Below, piece after piece: positions 36,706 through 46,356 of a stretch of 64,000 nucleotides of DNA; position 1 is the first letter of the stretch, and every line of letters begins with the position of its first letter. The stretch is from Paraburkholderia xenovorans LB400 (GTDB lineage: Bacteria > Pseudomonadota > Gammaproteobacteria > Burkholderiales > Burkholderiaceae), in assembly GCF_000013645.1 (NCBI RefSeq), contig NC_007951.1, positions 1,922,001 through 1,986,000 of the forward strand. The letters run 5' to 3'. Below the pieces are notes generated by a model that was given only the letters and a program-made list of their open reading frames with translations, was not told the origin of the DNA and did no database searches. The translations under genes and the position numbers were made by a program.

Positions 36706-37566
36706 ATGTATGCAATCACCGGTATCACCGGCCAGGTCGGCGGCGTCGTCGCTAGGACCCTGCTCGCGGCAGGGCATGATGTGCGCGCTGTCGTGCGCGA
36801 TACGGCAAAGGGCGAGATCTGGGCGAAACAGGGATGTGAGGTCGCCGTGGCGGATATGTACGACGCGGCGTCACTCGCCAGGGCATTCAGCGGCGCGGAG
36901 GCCGTGTTCGTGCTGATTCCGCCGAGCTTCGACCCCCAGCCTGGCTTTCCCGAGGTCCGTAAAATCGCGGATGCGCTGAGCGCTGCGCTGCGTGAAGCCC
37001 AGCCGGGCAGGATCGTCAGCCTGTCGACCATCGGTGCGCAGGCGACGGAAGAAAATCTGCTGAGCCAGCTTGGCATGATCGAAAGGATGCTCGGCACGTT
37101 GCCGCTGCCGGTAACGTTTCTGCGTCCGGGCTGGTTCATGGAAAACACGCTGTGGGATATCGCGCCGGCGAAGGAGCAGGGCGTGATCCAGAGCTTCCTG
37201 CAGCCGCTCGACCGTCTTTATCCGATGGTCGCGACGGCGGACGTCGGGCACGTGGCAGCGGAACTGCTGACCGAGCATTGGGATGGCAAGCGGGTGGTCG
37301 AACTCGTCGGCCCGGGCGAAGGGGTTTCGCCTTATGCGATTGCGGAGGCGCTTGGCCGCCTGCTCGGCCGCGCGGTACGCGCAGAAGCGGTGCCACGCGA
37401 TCAGTGGGAATCGTTGTTCCTGAGCCAGGGGATGAAGAACCCGATTCCGCGTATCCGCATGCTGGACGGATTCAACGAAGGCTGGATCCGTTTCGAGCAC
37501 ACGCCGCGCCGTGGTTCCACGACGCTCGATCAGGTACTGCTGGGCCTGATCGAACGGGCAGGCTGA
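36706..37566 (+). CDS. NmrA-like NAD(P)-binding oxidoreductase
   Basis: This 286-residue atypical SDR starts MYAITGITGQVGGVVARTLL with the GxxGxxG cofactor motif, followed by VADMYDAASLARAF and PVTFLRPGWFMEN. There is no classical YxxxK. Such proteins are NADPH sensors or quinone/azo reductases. The ATG at 36706 has AAGGAG about 9 bases upstream. It heads a five-gene run (MFS, SDR, SDR, lipoprotein) and is divergent from the LysR gene. Confidence 0.88.
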   Translation: MYAITGITGQVGGVVARTLLAAGHDVRAVVRDTAKGEIWAKQGCEVAVADMYDAASLARAFSGAEAVFVLIPPSFDPQPGFPEVRKIADALSAALREAQPGRIVSLSTIGAQATEENLLSQLGMIERMLGTLPLPVTFLRPGWFMENTLWDIAPAKEQGVIQSFLQPLDRLYPMVATADVGHVAAELLTEHWDGKRVVELVGPGEGVSPYAIAEALGRLLGRAVRAEAVPRDQWESLFLSQGMKNPIPRIRMLDGFNEGWIRFEHTPRRGSTTLDQVLLGLIERAG

Positions 37567-37569
37567 GCG

Positions 37570-38745
37570 ATGAGCACGGAAGGGCGGGCGCGAGTCGGCT
37601 CGATATCGGTGGGAGGCGTGGTGCCGCAGCTGGCCGGCGCCTGCGGCATCGTTGCTGCAGGAAGCTATCTCGCCCAGCCGTTGACGGCGCGGATTGCCGT
37701 TGACTTGCACCTCGCGCCGAATCTGGCGGGGCTCGTCGTGACGCTGAGCCAGATCGGCTACTGCATGGGCCTGCTGTTCGTCTCGCCGCTCGCCGACCGG
37801 CTGGAGAACCGGCGCCTGCTGACGGTGGTGCTTGCCGCTTCGGCGGCAAGCATGTTGCTGGCGGCGTTCTCACCGGCCGGCGTCTGGTTTCTCGTTGCGG
37901 CTGCGGGTATCGGTGTCAGCTCCGTCGCGGTGCAGTTGATCGTCGCGCAGGCCGCCCGTCTTTGCGACGACGCATCGCGTGGCCGCGTGGTCGGCGGCGT
38001 AACCAGCGGCCTGCTGTGGGGCATCCTGGCCGCGTGGCCGGTTGCAAATCTGCTCGGGGATGCGCTGGGCTGGCGGGCACTGTTTCTTCTTGAAGCGGCA
38101 GCGGTCTTGATCCTGATTCCCTGGTTGCGCGGCGTCCTTCCCGAGTGGCAGTCGCAGACGCGCATGAATTATCTGCAGATCGTCGCTTCGCTGCCCCGGT
38201 ACTGGCGTCGATATGGGGAACTTCGCAAGCGTGCGGCGATCCAGTCGCTGCTGTTCGGCGTGTTCAGCATGACGTGGACGTCGCTGCCGATGTGGTTGCG
38301 AGACCGCTACGGTTTTCATGCGACGGCGATTGCCTGCTTCGGTCTGGCGGGAGCGGCAGGCGCACTGGTCGCGCCATTGGCCGGGCGCCTCGCAGACCGC
38401 GGTCGAACGTTTGTCACGTCGATTGCCGCGACCGCGGCCGTTGCGGCTTCGGGTCTCCTGATGTGCTTCGATCCGCCCTGGTGGATGCTGCTGATCATTG
38501 TCGTCGGGATCAGCGGCGGTGTTCAGGCAAGCCACGTCGTTTCCCAGCGGCGCGTGCTCGCACTGGAGCCGACGGCGGCAAACCGCCTGAACAGCCTGTA
38601 CGTCGGCGGTTTCTTTCTCGGCGGAGCCGCCGGCTCGGCGCTCGCCATGCCACTGTATCGCGGTCACGCCGCGTGGGTCGGGATCGCAGGCATGCTGGCC
38701 GGCGGCCTCGCACTGGTCCTCGCGAAGTCATTGAGGTCTTCGTAA
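37570..38745 (+). CDS. MFS efflux transporter
   Basis: This 391-residue protein has about 12 helices and lies 3 bases after the NmrA gene. The motif PLADRLENRRLL in loop 2-3 and PNLAGLVVTLSQIGYCMG in helix 2 resemble drug-efflux MFS proteins. Together with the reductases it looks like a detoxification unit. The substrate cannot be told. Confidence 0.88.
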   Translation: MSTEGRARVGSISVGGVVPQLAGACGIVAAGSYLAQPLTARIAVDLHLAPNLAGLVVTLSQIGYCMGLLFVSPLADRLENRRLLTVVLAASAASMLLAAFSPAGVWFLVAAAGIGVSSVAVQLIVAQAARLCDDASRGRVVGGVTSGLLWGILAAWPVANLLGDALGWRALFLLEAAAVLILIPWLRGVLPEWQSQTRMNYLQIVASLPRYWRRYGELRKRAAIQSLLFGVFSMTWTSLPMWLRDRYGFHATAIACFGLAGAAGALVAPLAGRLADRGRTFVTSIAATAAVAASGLLMCFDPPWWMLLIIVVGISGGVQASHVVSQRRVLALEPTAANRLNSLYVGGFFLGGAAGSALAMPLYRGHAAWVGIAGMLAGGLALVLAKSLRSS

Positions 38746-38765
38746 TCGTACTGCCGGATATTGCT

Positions 38766-39539
38766 ATGTCACGGATCTTCATTACTGGTTCGACCGATGG
38801 CCTGGGATTCATGGCCGCCGAATTACTTCTTTCCCAGGGACACGAAGTCGTGCTGCACGCGCGCAGTCCGCGGCGTGCCGACAACGTGCGCCAGCGTCTT
38901 CCCGGCGCTGCCGCGATTGTGACCGGCGACCTCTCGCGCATAGCGGAAATGAAATCGGCTGCGGAGCAGGTCAACCGGCTCGGAACGTTCGACGCAGTCA
39001 TTCATAACGTGGGTATCGGCTACCGCGAGCCGAAAAGAATCGAGACGGAAGACGGACTGCCACATGTCTTTGCCGTCAACGTGATGGCGCCGTACGTGCT
39101 GACGGCTCTGATCGAGCGACCACGTCGTCTCGTGTACCTCAGTTCCGGCATGCACCATGGGGTTACCGCGAACCTCGGGGACACACGCTGGAAGCAGCGC
39201 CGCTGGAATGGCTCCGAGGCCTACGCCGAGAGCAAGCTGTACGACGTTCTGCTCGCCTTTGCCATTGCCCGCCGCTGGCCCGACGTCATGTCCAATGCGC
39301 TGGAGCCCGGCTGGGTGCCGACGCGCATGGGCGGCCCTTCGGCACCGGACGATCTCGATCAGGCACATCGCACGCAGGTCTGGCTGGCCGCCAGTGATGA
39401 TCCGGGTGCGATGGTCTCGGGCGAGTATTTTTACCACCTGCAGCGGCGTGCGCCGAATCCCGCAACGCGAGATCACAGCACGCAGGACAGGCTGATTGAT
39501 CTGTGCGAGTCGTTCTCCGGTATCCGGCTGCCCGATTGA
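38766..39539 (+). CDS. SDR oxidoreductase
   Basis: This 257-residue SDR starts MSRIFITGSTDGLGFMAAEL (cofactor motif GSTDGLG). Other motifs are HNVGIGY in place of NNAG, YLSSGMHHG for the catalytic serine and YAESKLYD for YxxxK. It follows the MFS gene by 20 bases. The start at 38766 is preferred because the motif must lie at the N-terminus; a longer frame upstream overlaps the transporter. Confidence 0.88.
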   Translation: MSRIFITGSTDGLGFMAAELLLSQGHEVVLHARSPRRADNVRQRLPGAAAIVTGDLSRIAEMKSAAEQVNRLGTFDAVIHNVGIGYREPKRIETEDGLPHVFAVNVMAPYVLTALIERPRRLVYLSSGMHHGVTANLGDTRWKQRRWNGSEAYAESKLYDVLLAFAIARRWPDVMSNALEPGWVPTRMGGPSAPDDLDQAHRTQVWLAASDDPGAMVSGEYFYHLQRRAPNPATRDHSTQDRLIDLCESFSGIRLPD

Positions 39540-39586
39540 GCACGCGGCCAAAGATGCGTCCCGACTGTTTCACAAATGGAAACCCT

Positions 39587-40324
39587 ATGAACATCAAAGG
39601 TTGTACGGCACTCGTCACAGGTGCCAATCGAGGCTTGGGGAAGGTTATCGTCGACCAGCTGGCGCAGGCCGGTGCTGCCAGAATCTACGCCGGTATGCGT
39701 AATCCAGCTGTGATCGGGCACGACGTCGTTACGCCAGTCGCGCTCGATGTCACGGACGCGGATTCCGTGGCGCGCACGGCAGAGAAGTGCAGCGATGTCG
39801 ACCTGGTCATCAACAACGCAGGCATCATGCTCGCAACGCCAATGCTTGCTGACGATTCGGAACAGGCGCTGCGCCGCGAACTGGATGTGAATGCGTTTGG
39901 CCCATTGCGCATCGCCAAGGCGTTTGCTCCGATCCTGGCGCGCAACGGCGGTGGTGCGATTGTCAACATGCTGTCGGTGGTGAGCTGGTATGTCTATCCG
40001 TTCAACGCCACCTATTGCGCTTCGAAGTTCACGGCACTGGCGATGACCGACGCCATGCGCGTGGAACTGAAGGCGCAGGGAACGCACGTGATGGGCGTCT
40101 ATGCCGGCTTTATCGACACGGATATGGCCGCTCGCGTGACGGGCGAAAAGACCTCACCGGTTCAGGTTGCCGAGCGAATGCTGGCGGGCCTCCGGGCAGG
40201 AAAGGATCACGTGCTTGCAGACGCCGCGGCCGAGGAGCTTTGGCGTGCGGTCAGGTTCGAGCCGGAGCGTGTTGCCGCCTGGGCTCAATCGCTTTGGGAC
40301 GCGGGTCGAGCGTGGGCCGTCTAG
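39587..40324 (+). CDS. SDR oxidoreductase
   Basis: This 245-residue SDR has TGANRGLG at 11-18, NNAGIM, MLSVVSWYVYP with the catalytic serine, and YCASKFTALA. The ATG at 39587 follows the previous SDR by 47 bases. It is of classical type; the HVMGVYAGFIDTDMA segment fits a short-chain alcohol or keto reductase. The substrate is unknown. Confidence 0.89.
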   Translation: MNIKGCTALVTGANRGLGKVIVDQLAQAGAARIYAGMRNPAVIGHDVVTPVALDVTDADSVARTAEKCSDVDLVINNAGIMLATPMLADDSEQALRRELDVNAFGPLRIAKAFAPILARNGGGAIVNMLSVVSWYVYPFNATYCASKFTALAMTDAMRVELKAQGTHVMGVYAGFIDTDMAARVTGEKTSPVQVAERMLAGLRAGKDHVLADAAAEELWRAVRFEPERVAAWAQSLWDAGRAWAV

Positions 40325-40325
40325 T

Positions 40326-40988
40326 ATGACGAGCCGTTGCTCGCGTACCGGCTGGGGTTTCGTTCGTACAGGCCGGTTGGGACGCGCGGTGTGGCTGGCC
40401 CGTCGGCGCGGGCGCAACGTAGCTGGGAGCGGAAACGGCGTACAGCGGAGCGATCCGGCGCGATGGTTTCGGTGCCTGGTTGCGCCCGCATGCGTGCTGG
40501 CGGCGACGCTGGGAGCGGCGGCCTGCAGCGGTACGCACGAGCCCGATGCCGCGGGCCGGATGACGATGCGCTCGGCAGTGACCTATCGGTTCCTGCTGCG
40601 CAATACGCCGTTCTTCACGGCTTTGTCCACCGAACAATTGCAATGGGTCATCCGCCATTCTCATGAATGGGCGGCCGATGCCGGCGCTGTCATCGCAAAA
40701 TGCGAGGACTCGCGCGCGCCCGACGCGCCATACTGGATTTTGCTCGACGGAGGCTGGCAGGTCGAAACTGGCGGCCGCACGTTCGCGAGAGGTCACGCCG
40801 ATCCCGGGAAGTGGTTCAGCGGGTCGGAAGGGCAGGGGCAGTCCTGCCAACTCGTCACCAATCAGTTCAGCTATGTGATGCGTATCGATCACGCCGACAT
40901 GCAACACATGCTCGGCCGCGGGTTCCAATTGGGCTCGCATCTGGATAGCGGGGCGCGCTATTACCGGTCGATTTTCGGAAATGAATAA
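40326..40988 (+). CDS. putative lipoprotein with cyclic-nucleotide-binding-like domain
   Basis: The 220-residue frame opens one base after the preceding SDR stop. A hydrophobic run CLVAPACVLAATLGAAAC ends in a lipobox-like cysteine at C67, so a shorter start (for example a GTG near 40390) is possible. The mature part (about 80-220) resembles a cNMP-binding beta roll: LLRNTPFFTALSTEQLQWVI, then PYWILLDGGWQVETGG. A cNMP-type domain outside the cytoplasmic membrane would be odd; it may bind something else or the lipobox may be fortuitous. Confidence 0.6.
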   Translation: MTSRCSRTGWGFVRTGRLGRAVWLARRRGRNVAGSGNGVQRSDPARWFRCLVAPACVLAATLGAAACSGTHEPDAAGRMTMRSAVTYRFLLRNTPFFTALSTEQLQWVIRHSHEWAADAGAVIAKCEDSRAPDAPYWILLDGGWQVETGGRTFARGHADPGKWFSGSEGQGQSCQLVTNQFSYVMRIDHADMQHMLGRGFQLGSHLDSGARYYRSIFGNE

Positions 40989-41031
40989 TGCGCAGCCTCA
41001 TCTCGGGTTGCGAATTATTTAGCGATGCGTA

Positions 41032-41250
41032 TTAACTACCGGCTGGTCGCTTCCTCAACGTCTCCGCCGTAATGATTTCACGGGCGCGATAATATCCGCC
41101 ATCGGCTACATCTTCAATCAGGATCATGGTCGTCTGACGCGATCCTTCTCCAAAAAAACCCGCCAGCGTGTCGGCGAGGCGCGCAACAAGATCTGCTTTT
41201 TGCTGTTCGTCGATGAGACCGGCTGGGATCTTCACATTGGCAAAGGGCAT
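41032..41250 (-). CDS. 4-oxalocrotonate tautomerase-family protein
   Basis: This 72-residue protein starts MPFANVKIPAGLIDEQQKAD, so proline becomes residue 1 after methionine removal, the catalytic base of this superfamily. Arginine residues follow at TRQTTMI-like and YYRAREI positions. GGAG lies upstream of the ATG. It is 98 bases downstream of the SDR pair on the minus strand and probably in their operon. Confidence 0.83.
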   Translation of the reverse strand: MPFANVKIPAGLIDEQQKADLVARLADTLAGFFGEGSRQTTMILIEDVADGGYYRAREIITAETLRKRPAGS

Positions 41251-41348
41251 GGCGCTACTCCTGCAAGGTTGGGGGTCTCCGCGATCCCGTCTGTCGTGAC
41301 ACCGCAGACTCGCGGACAAAAACTGGACGATTCATCCCGCGACGCCGA

Positions 41349-42248
41349 TCAAGCCCTGGCTCGCGGCTTCAGCAGATCGGCGAGACCGAAGCGAGTCAGC
41401 ACCTCGGTACGCATGCGGTCGGCTACCGCGTTGACCACGGCCGCGCCGTCGTCGGACGGGTCGATATGTACGCGGAACGGGCGCTTGCCGAACGGCGTAT
41501 CGACGACACGCACGATCTCGCGCGCCACCTCTTCCGGATCGGCGTCGGCCGGTTCAGCCGAAATCTGGCCTTTCATGCTGATGTCGGCGATATCGGCCGT
41601 CGGGCCCTTCGCGTACTCCGCTGCGCGCGCCGCATCTTCCGGTGCGCCGGCATGCGCGAAGTGGTTGGTGCCTTTGGTGAACGCACCCGGCACGACGATG
41701 GTCGACTCGATACCCCAGCGCGCGAGTTCCGACGCATAGCTGACCGCGAGCGCGTCCATTGCCGCCTTGACGGCGAAGTACGGCGCCAGATACGGCGGCG
41801 TGCCGCCGCGCGTGCTCGACGAGCCAACCCACAGCAGCAGTGCCTCACCTTGCTTGCGCATATGCGGCAGCGCCGCGCGGTTCAGGCGCTGGGTACCGAC
41901 CACGTTGACGTCGTAGAGGTGGATGTACTGCTCGGGCAGAAACGCTTCGGCCGGCCCGTAAGCCATATGGCCGGCATTGTGGACGAGCACGTCGAGGCGG
42001 CCCGATTCGGCGATCACCTTCGCGACCGCCGCATCGACCGATTCCTGCGAGGTCACGTCGAGTTCGAGCGCACGCAGGTCGACACCATGTTCCTTCGACC
42101 AGGCGGCCGTCGCTGCCGCTTGCCTTACGTTACGGCCGGCGATGTCGCGCATGGTGCCGTACACGGTATGGCCCGCGTGGGCGAGTGCCCGCGCAGCCAT
42201 AAGGCCGAAGCCGCTGGACGCGCCGGTAACGAGAATGATCTTGCTCAT
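41349..42248 (-). CDS. SDR oxidoreductase
   Basis: This 299-residue SDR has TGASSGFG at 8-15, HNAGHMAYG, WVGSSSTRGG with the catalytic serine and YFAVKAAMD as YxxxK. The C-terminal 50 residues extend beyond the classical fold, as in many Burkholderia proteins of this kind. It lies 20 bases after the neighbouring SDR and is likely regulated by the divergent LysR gene at 43121. Confidence 0.9.
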   Translation of the reverse strand: MSKIILVTGASSGFGLMAARALAHAGHTVYGTMRDIAGRNVRQAAATAAWSKEHGVDLRALELDVTSQESVDAAVAKVIAESGRLDVLVHNAGHMAYGPAEAFLPEQYIHLYDVNVVGTQRLNRAALPHMRKQGEALLLWVGSSSTRGGTPPYLAPYFAVKAAMDALAVSYASELARWGIESTIVVPGAFTKGTNHFAHAGAPEDAARAAEYAKGPTADIADISMKGQISAEPADADPEEVAREIVRVVDTPFGKRPFRVHIDPSDDGAAVVNAVADRMRTEVLTRFGLADLLKPRARA

Positions 42249-42268
42249 GCCTTGCTCCGTTTATTCAG

Positions 42269-43009
42269 TTAGATGATGCCGCCGTTGGCGCGCAGGACCT
42301 GGCCGTTGATCCAGGCGCCGTCGGGACCCGCGAGGAATGCGACCGCATTGGCGATGTCTTCCGGCTGGCCCAGGCGTTCGAGCGGCGCCAGTCTGGTCAG
42401 GTGGTCGATGACTTCCGGGGTCTTGCCGTCGAAGAACAGTTCGGTGGCCGTCGGGCCGGGTGCCACGGCATTGACCGTGATGTTGCGGCCGCGCAGTTCC
42501 TTCGACAGCACGTGCGTCATGGCTTCGACGCCGGCTTTGGTGGCCGCGTAGATCGCATAGGTCGGCTGATAGAGGCCGACCACGCTGGTCGAGAAGTTGA
42601 CGATGCGGCCGCCCGGACGGAGCCGGTTGGCGGCTTCGCGCAGCGTGTTGAAGGTGCCCTTCAGGTTGACCTTGACGATGCGGTCGAAGGTTTCGTCATC
42701 CATCGACGCGATGGGTTTGAGGCCGATGATGCCGGCATTGTTCACGAGCACGTCGACGCCGCCGTAGGCGGTTTCGGCGGCCTCGAACATGCGGCGTACA
42801 GCGGCGGCATCGCTGATATCGGCCTTGGCCGAGCGCGCGCGGCCGCTTGCTTCTTCAATCTGTTCGACGACCGCAGCGGCGGCGGCATCGCTGCCCGAGT
42901 AGTTGACGACGACGGTCAAGCCGTCGGCCGCCAGCCGTTTGGCGATGGAGGCGCCGATCCCCCGGGAGGCCCCGGTAACGATGGCGACCTTGCTGGTTTC
43001 CTGTGCCAT
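42269..43009 (-). CDS. SDR oxidoreductase, FabG-like
   Basis: This 246-residue SDR starts MAQETSKVAIVTGASRGIGA. NNAGIIG, NFSTSVVG and YAATKAGVE are in place, and the C-terminus WINGQVLRANGGII is typical of FabG-like reductases. It is the first gene of the minus-strand unit and shares a divergent promoter with the LysR gene. Confidence 0.92.
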   Translation of the reverse strand: MAQETSKVAIVTGASRGIGASIAKRLAADGLTVVVNYSGSDAAAAAVVEQIEEASGRARSAKADISDAAAVRRMFEAAETAYGGVDVLVNNAGIIGLKPIASMDDETFDRIVKVNLKGTFNTLREAANRLRPGGRIVNFSTSVVGLYQPTYAIYAATKAGVEAMTHVLSKELRGRNITVNAVAPGPTATELFFDGKTPEVIDHLTRLAPLERLGQPEDIANAVAFLAGPDGAWINGQVLRANGGII

Positions 43010-43083
43010 TTTTCACGCTCCTGTACGGGTTGAATGACTGCGGAGGAAAGATAGTCCTTTTTGGTATGGCGGATAAACTGGCT

Positions 43084-43103
43084 AGAATTGGCATCACAAT
43101 TCT
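43084..43103. promoter_or_regulatory. dyad in the SDR/LysR divergent promoter
   Basis: AGAATTG, 6 bases and CAATTCT form a perfect 7-bp dyad containing an ATTG-N6-CAAT core, i.e. a T-N11-A LysR box, 18 bases before the LysR start. Confidence 0.55.
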
Positions 43104-43120
43104 GAATCTGGAACAATGGA

Positions 43121-44017
43121 ATGGATCGGATCGACGCCATGCGCCTGCTCGTCCGGATCGTGGAGCGCGGCAGTTTTGCTGCCGCCGCGCGGGATCTGGA
43201 CGTGCCGCGTTCGAGCGTGACGCAGGGGATTCAGGAACTGGAGCGGCGCCTCGGCGCGCAGTTGCTTCAGCGGACGACGCGGCAGGTGCGGCCGACGCTC
43301 GACGGCGAGGCTTTCTACCGGCGTTGTCTTGGCATCATTGCGGATGTCGAGGAAGCCGAAGCCGCATTCAACGGCGCAAAGCCGTCGGGTCTGGTGCGAG
43401 TCGACGTTCACGGCACACTCGCGCGATATTTCATGATGCCAGCGTTACCGAGCTTTCTGGACACCTATCCGGATATCCAGGTGCAGATCAGCGAGGCGGA
43501 TCGTCTGGTGGATCTGACTCGCGATGGCGTCGACTGCGTGCTTCGGGTGGGCGAACTTCCGGACAGCTCACTGGTCGGGCGCCGGATTGCCATGCTGAAG
43601 CAGGGGACGTTTGCCAGCCCGGAATATCTGGCGCGGCACGGCGTGCCGCAGCATCCTGCTCAACTTGAGGGGCACCGCATGGTTGGCTACCTGTCCCAGA
43701 TCACGGGCGAGATTATCCCGCTGGAATTCCTGGTGGCCGGGAAGCGCCAGAGCATGACATTGCCGGCCAGCGTCATGGTGACGGGCGCTGAAACGAACAT
43801 TAGCGCCGCCCGGCTGGGACTGGGTCTGGTCCAGGTGCCGCGCTACCGCGTGGCCGATGATCTCTCGGCGGGAACGCTGGCGGAAGTGCTGGGGAAATTT
43901 CCCCCGCGGCCGCTGCCTGTCCACGTGCTGTACACGCGCACGCCCCAGCTCTCGCCGCGCGTGCGCGTGTTCGTGGACTGGCTGGCGAAGGAATTTGCCG
44001 CCAGATTATCCGACTGA
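43121..44017 (+). CDS. LysR-family regulator
   Basis: This 298-residue protein starts MDRIDAMRLLVRIVERGSFA with the LysR helix-turn-helix (DVPRSSVTQGIQELE) and substrate-binding domain (VDVHGTLARYFMMPALPSFL, DGVDCVLRVGELPDSSLVGR). It is divergent from the SDR pair and is their probable regulator. Confidence 0.93.
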   Translation: MDRIDAMRLLVRIVERGSFAAAARDLDVPRSSVTQGIQELERRLGAQLLQRTTRQVRPTLDGEAFYRRCLGIIADVEEAEAAFNGAKPSGLVRVDVHGTLARYFMMPALPSFLDTYPDIQVQISEADRLVDLTRDGVDCVLRVGELPDSSLVGRRIAMLKQGTFASPEYLARHGVPQHPAQLEGHRMVGYLSQITGEIIPLEFLVAGKRQSMTLPASVMVTGAETNISAARLGLGLVQVPRYRVADDLSAGTLAEVLGKFPPRPLPVHVLYTRTPQLSPRVRVFVDWLAKEFAARLSD

Positions 44018-44046
44018 TCAGGTATGAGGAGCGCCCGTGGCATCGG

Positions 44047-44939
44047 TTACGCGCCTGCCTGCCGCGGAGAGCTTGTGTACGAGCGGGATCGCCTTGCACT
44101 GGAGATTTGGCCTGGCGTCGAGCCGTAGCATGCCTTGAATTGCCGGCCGAGATGACTTTGGTCCGCAAAGCCCGCCAGGACGGCCGCATCGGAAATGCTC
44201 GTCCCCTCCGCCAACATCGATTTGACGCGCGTGGACGCAGTACGGTTTGATAGCGGTGAGGCGGCAGCCCATACACTTTGGCAAAGCTCCGGCAGAAATG
44301 GGCTTGTGACATGCCCGCCTGCTCCGAGAGCGTGGCAAGAGAGACGCTTTCGTCCCAGTGGGTATGCAAGTACGCGAGCGCGTCCTTCATTTGTTGTCGA
44401 TTGCCGTTGCCCTCGCAGCGCGCATCCGAGCGCCTGGCACAGTCGTTGTAGCGCTTCAGGAGATCGGTCAGCAACCTGTCCCAGGGTGCTTCGGCCGTAC
44501 GACCCTGACGCCGGAGCACAGGAAGAGGGAGCGTCTCGCCACGCACTAGCGTCGCGAAGCGCTGGACTAGCTCCGCATCATCAAGCGCATGCCCGGGCAA
44601 CGAAGCGTCAGCCATACCGGCTTGCTGCGCCAGCTCGATCAAAAGTCGTGCGGGCACGTAAGCCATGACGTATTCGCAGGGTTCGTTGCCGACCACACGG
44701 CCACCATGTACCTGATGCGGACGTAGCACGACGATCTGACCGGCCCGGGCGACATTGGGTGCGCTGCCGACGACATTGTCCTTCGCACCATGGACGACTG
44801 CGGAGATGGCCCATGTGTCATGCATGTGCGGCGCGAAGCGGTGGGACCAGAATCGGGCGTGTAACGTTTCCACGCCGTCCAGCGTGGAAGGCGTGGTCCA
44901 CCGTGCAAATTCTGCTACTGGATTCAGGGAGCCTGGCAT
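44047..44939 (-). pseudogene. AraC-family regulator with a frameshift
   Basis: From MPGSLNPVAEFARWTTPSTL the cupin sensor (HMHDTWAISAVVHGAKDN) and first helix-turn-helix (SLATLSEQAGMSQAHFCRSF) are normal. Near 44236 the frame must change to continue with SMLAEGTSISDAAVLAGFAD, QSHLGRQFKACYG and a TAA at 44047. A loss of 4 bases (or equivalent) would explain it. Without correction the second helix-turn-helix is lost and binding should fail. Confidence 0.8.
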
Positions 44940-45041
44940 CGGAATACCGGAACGTGAGCGACATCATGTGCGACGGTGAACGCTAACATAGCTATCGAAT
45001 TCAGGCGCGGTCTCTCCGCGATGGCCTGACAGATTGCGCTG

Positions 45042-46108
45042 TCAACGGGCGTGGTTGGACCGGGCCGCGGCGAGGCGCCGTTCAGCAACGGCGATGGCTG
45101 CGGCCTGCGTCGTCATGTTCAGGCTGCCCGCGTCGTCAAGAACCGTCGCCACGTTTCTCACCACGGTTGCACGGGTATGGGCGTCGGATGCGTCGGGCGT
45201 GCGTGATGCAGTTCTATACCCGACGCATACATGAGACCGCCCGCGTTGGCGATGAAGTCCGGGACGTAGACGGTTTCCCGGGATCGCAGCGCATCGGCGA
45301 TGTCTTCCGTCGCGAGCTGGTTGTTCGCGGCGCCGCAGATCACGCGTGCTGTGAGCCGGGGCACGATCTCGCGAGTCAGCACGCCGCCGAGCGCGCAAGG
45401 TGCGAGGACGTCGCAGCGTACCGTCATGGCTTCTTCGGGCGATACCCATGCTGCGCCGATTTCGTCTGCGAGGGGCCGGCGTGTTTCATCGATGTCGGAC
45501 ACCGTCAGGCGCGCGCCCTCGGCGGCATAGGCCCTCGCGATCAGCGTGCCGATTCCGCCGAGGCCAACCACGCTGACATGCAGGCCTTGCAACGAGTCTG
45601 CATTCAGAACCTGCCGGACGGCCGTGCGGATCGCCGCATCGAGACCGATATACGTACCGTACGTCGTGCCGCCCGCGCCGCCCGCCCGTTTCGAGAAACC
45701 GCCGACATAGGGCGTACGGCGGCGAATGGCGTCCATGTCGGACTCGCCGGACCCGACATCGGGACCGACGTGATAGATGCCGCCCAGCGCATGTACCTGA
45801 TCGGCGACGTCGAGCAGGATCGCGTCTTTCAGCGATGCGCTAAGATTCGACCCGACCGGCAACGGCACAACGGCCTTGCCGCCCCCCGTTCCATTGTCGA
45901 TAGCGGCGGCCTTGACAGTCATCGCCTGCGAAAGACGCAATACGTCCGCGACGGCGTCGGCGCCGCGCGCATAGGGCTTGATCCGCAGGCCGCCAATGGC
46001 GGGGCCAAGCAACGTTGAGTGCACGCCGATCATGACGGGCAGCCCGGTGCGCTGGCCGGGCTTGATCTGGACATGCTGATGGTCGGTCGGGATGAATAGT
46101 TCGCTCAC
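45042..46108 (-). pseudogene. Glu/Leu/Phe/Val dehydrogenase with C-terminal frameshift
   Basis: The main frame (45158-46108) encodes MSELFIPTDHQHVQIKPGQR, GPAIGGLRIKPYA, the catalytic lysine in GTGGGKAVV and the NAD fold VVGLGGIGTLIARAYAAEG. This is a leucine/phenylalanine dehydrogenase, which deaminates branched or aromatic amino acids. It stops early, but a one-base deletion near 45195 hides the normal ending (DAHTRATVVRNVATVLDD, ..., RLAAARSNHAR) in the next frame to 45042. About 40 C-terminal residues are affected; partial function is possible. Confidence 0.8.
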
Positions 46109-46356
46109 GGAATTTTCCTGGACGAGGGAGGGGCGGGGCAGAAGGGGGCTATGTGCCGGGACCTCGTGACGAGCATTATTTGCAACGCGGCTTTTTCCGG
46201 ATAGAACGTTTTTGCTCGGAGGGTGATTGAAATTCCCTTCCTTATCTCATGCAGCGATGCGACCTAATGCTGTGCAAGGGCTGTGCAAGGACGACGGTGC
46301 GCCGCGCCGGAGATCGTGTTCTCCGCGTGCGGCGACGTTCGGTTTCGTTCAGGGGC

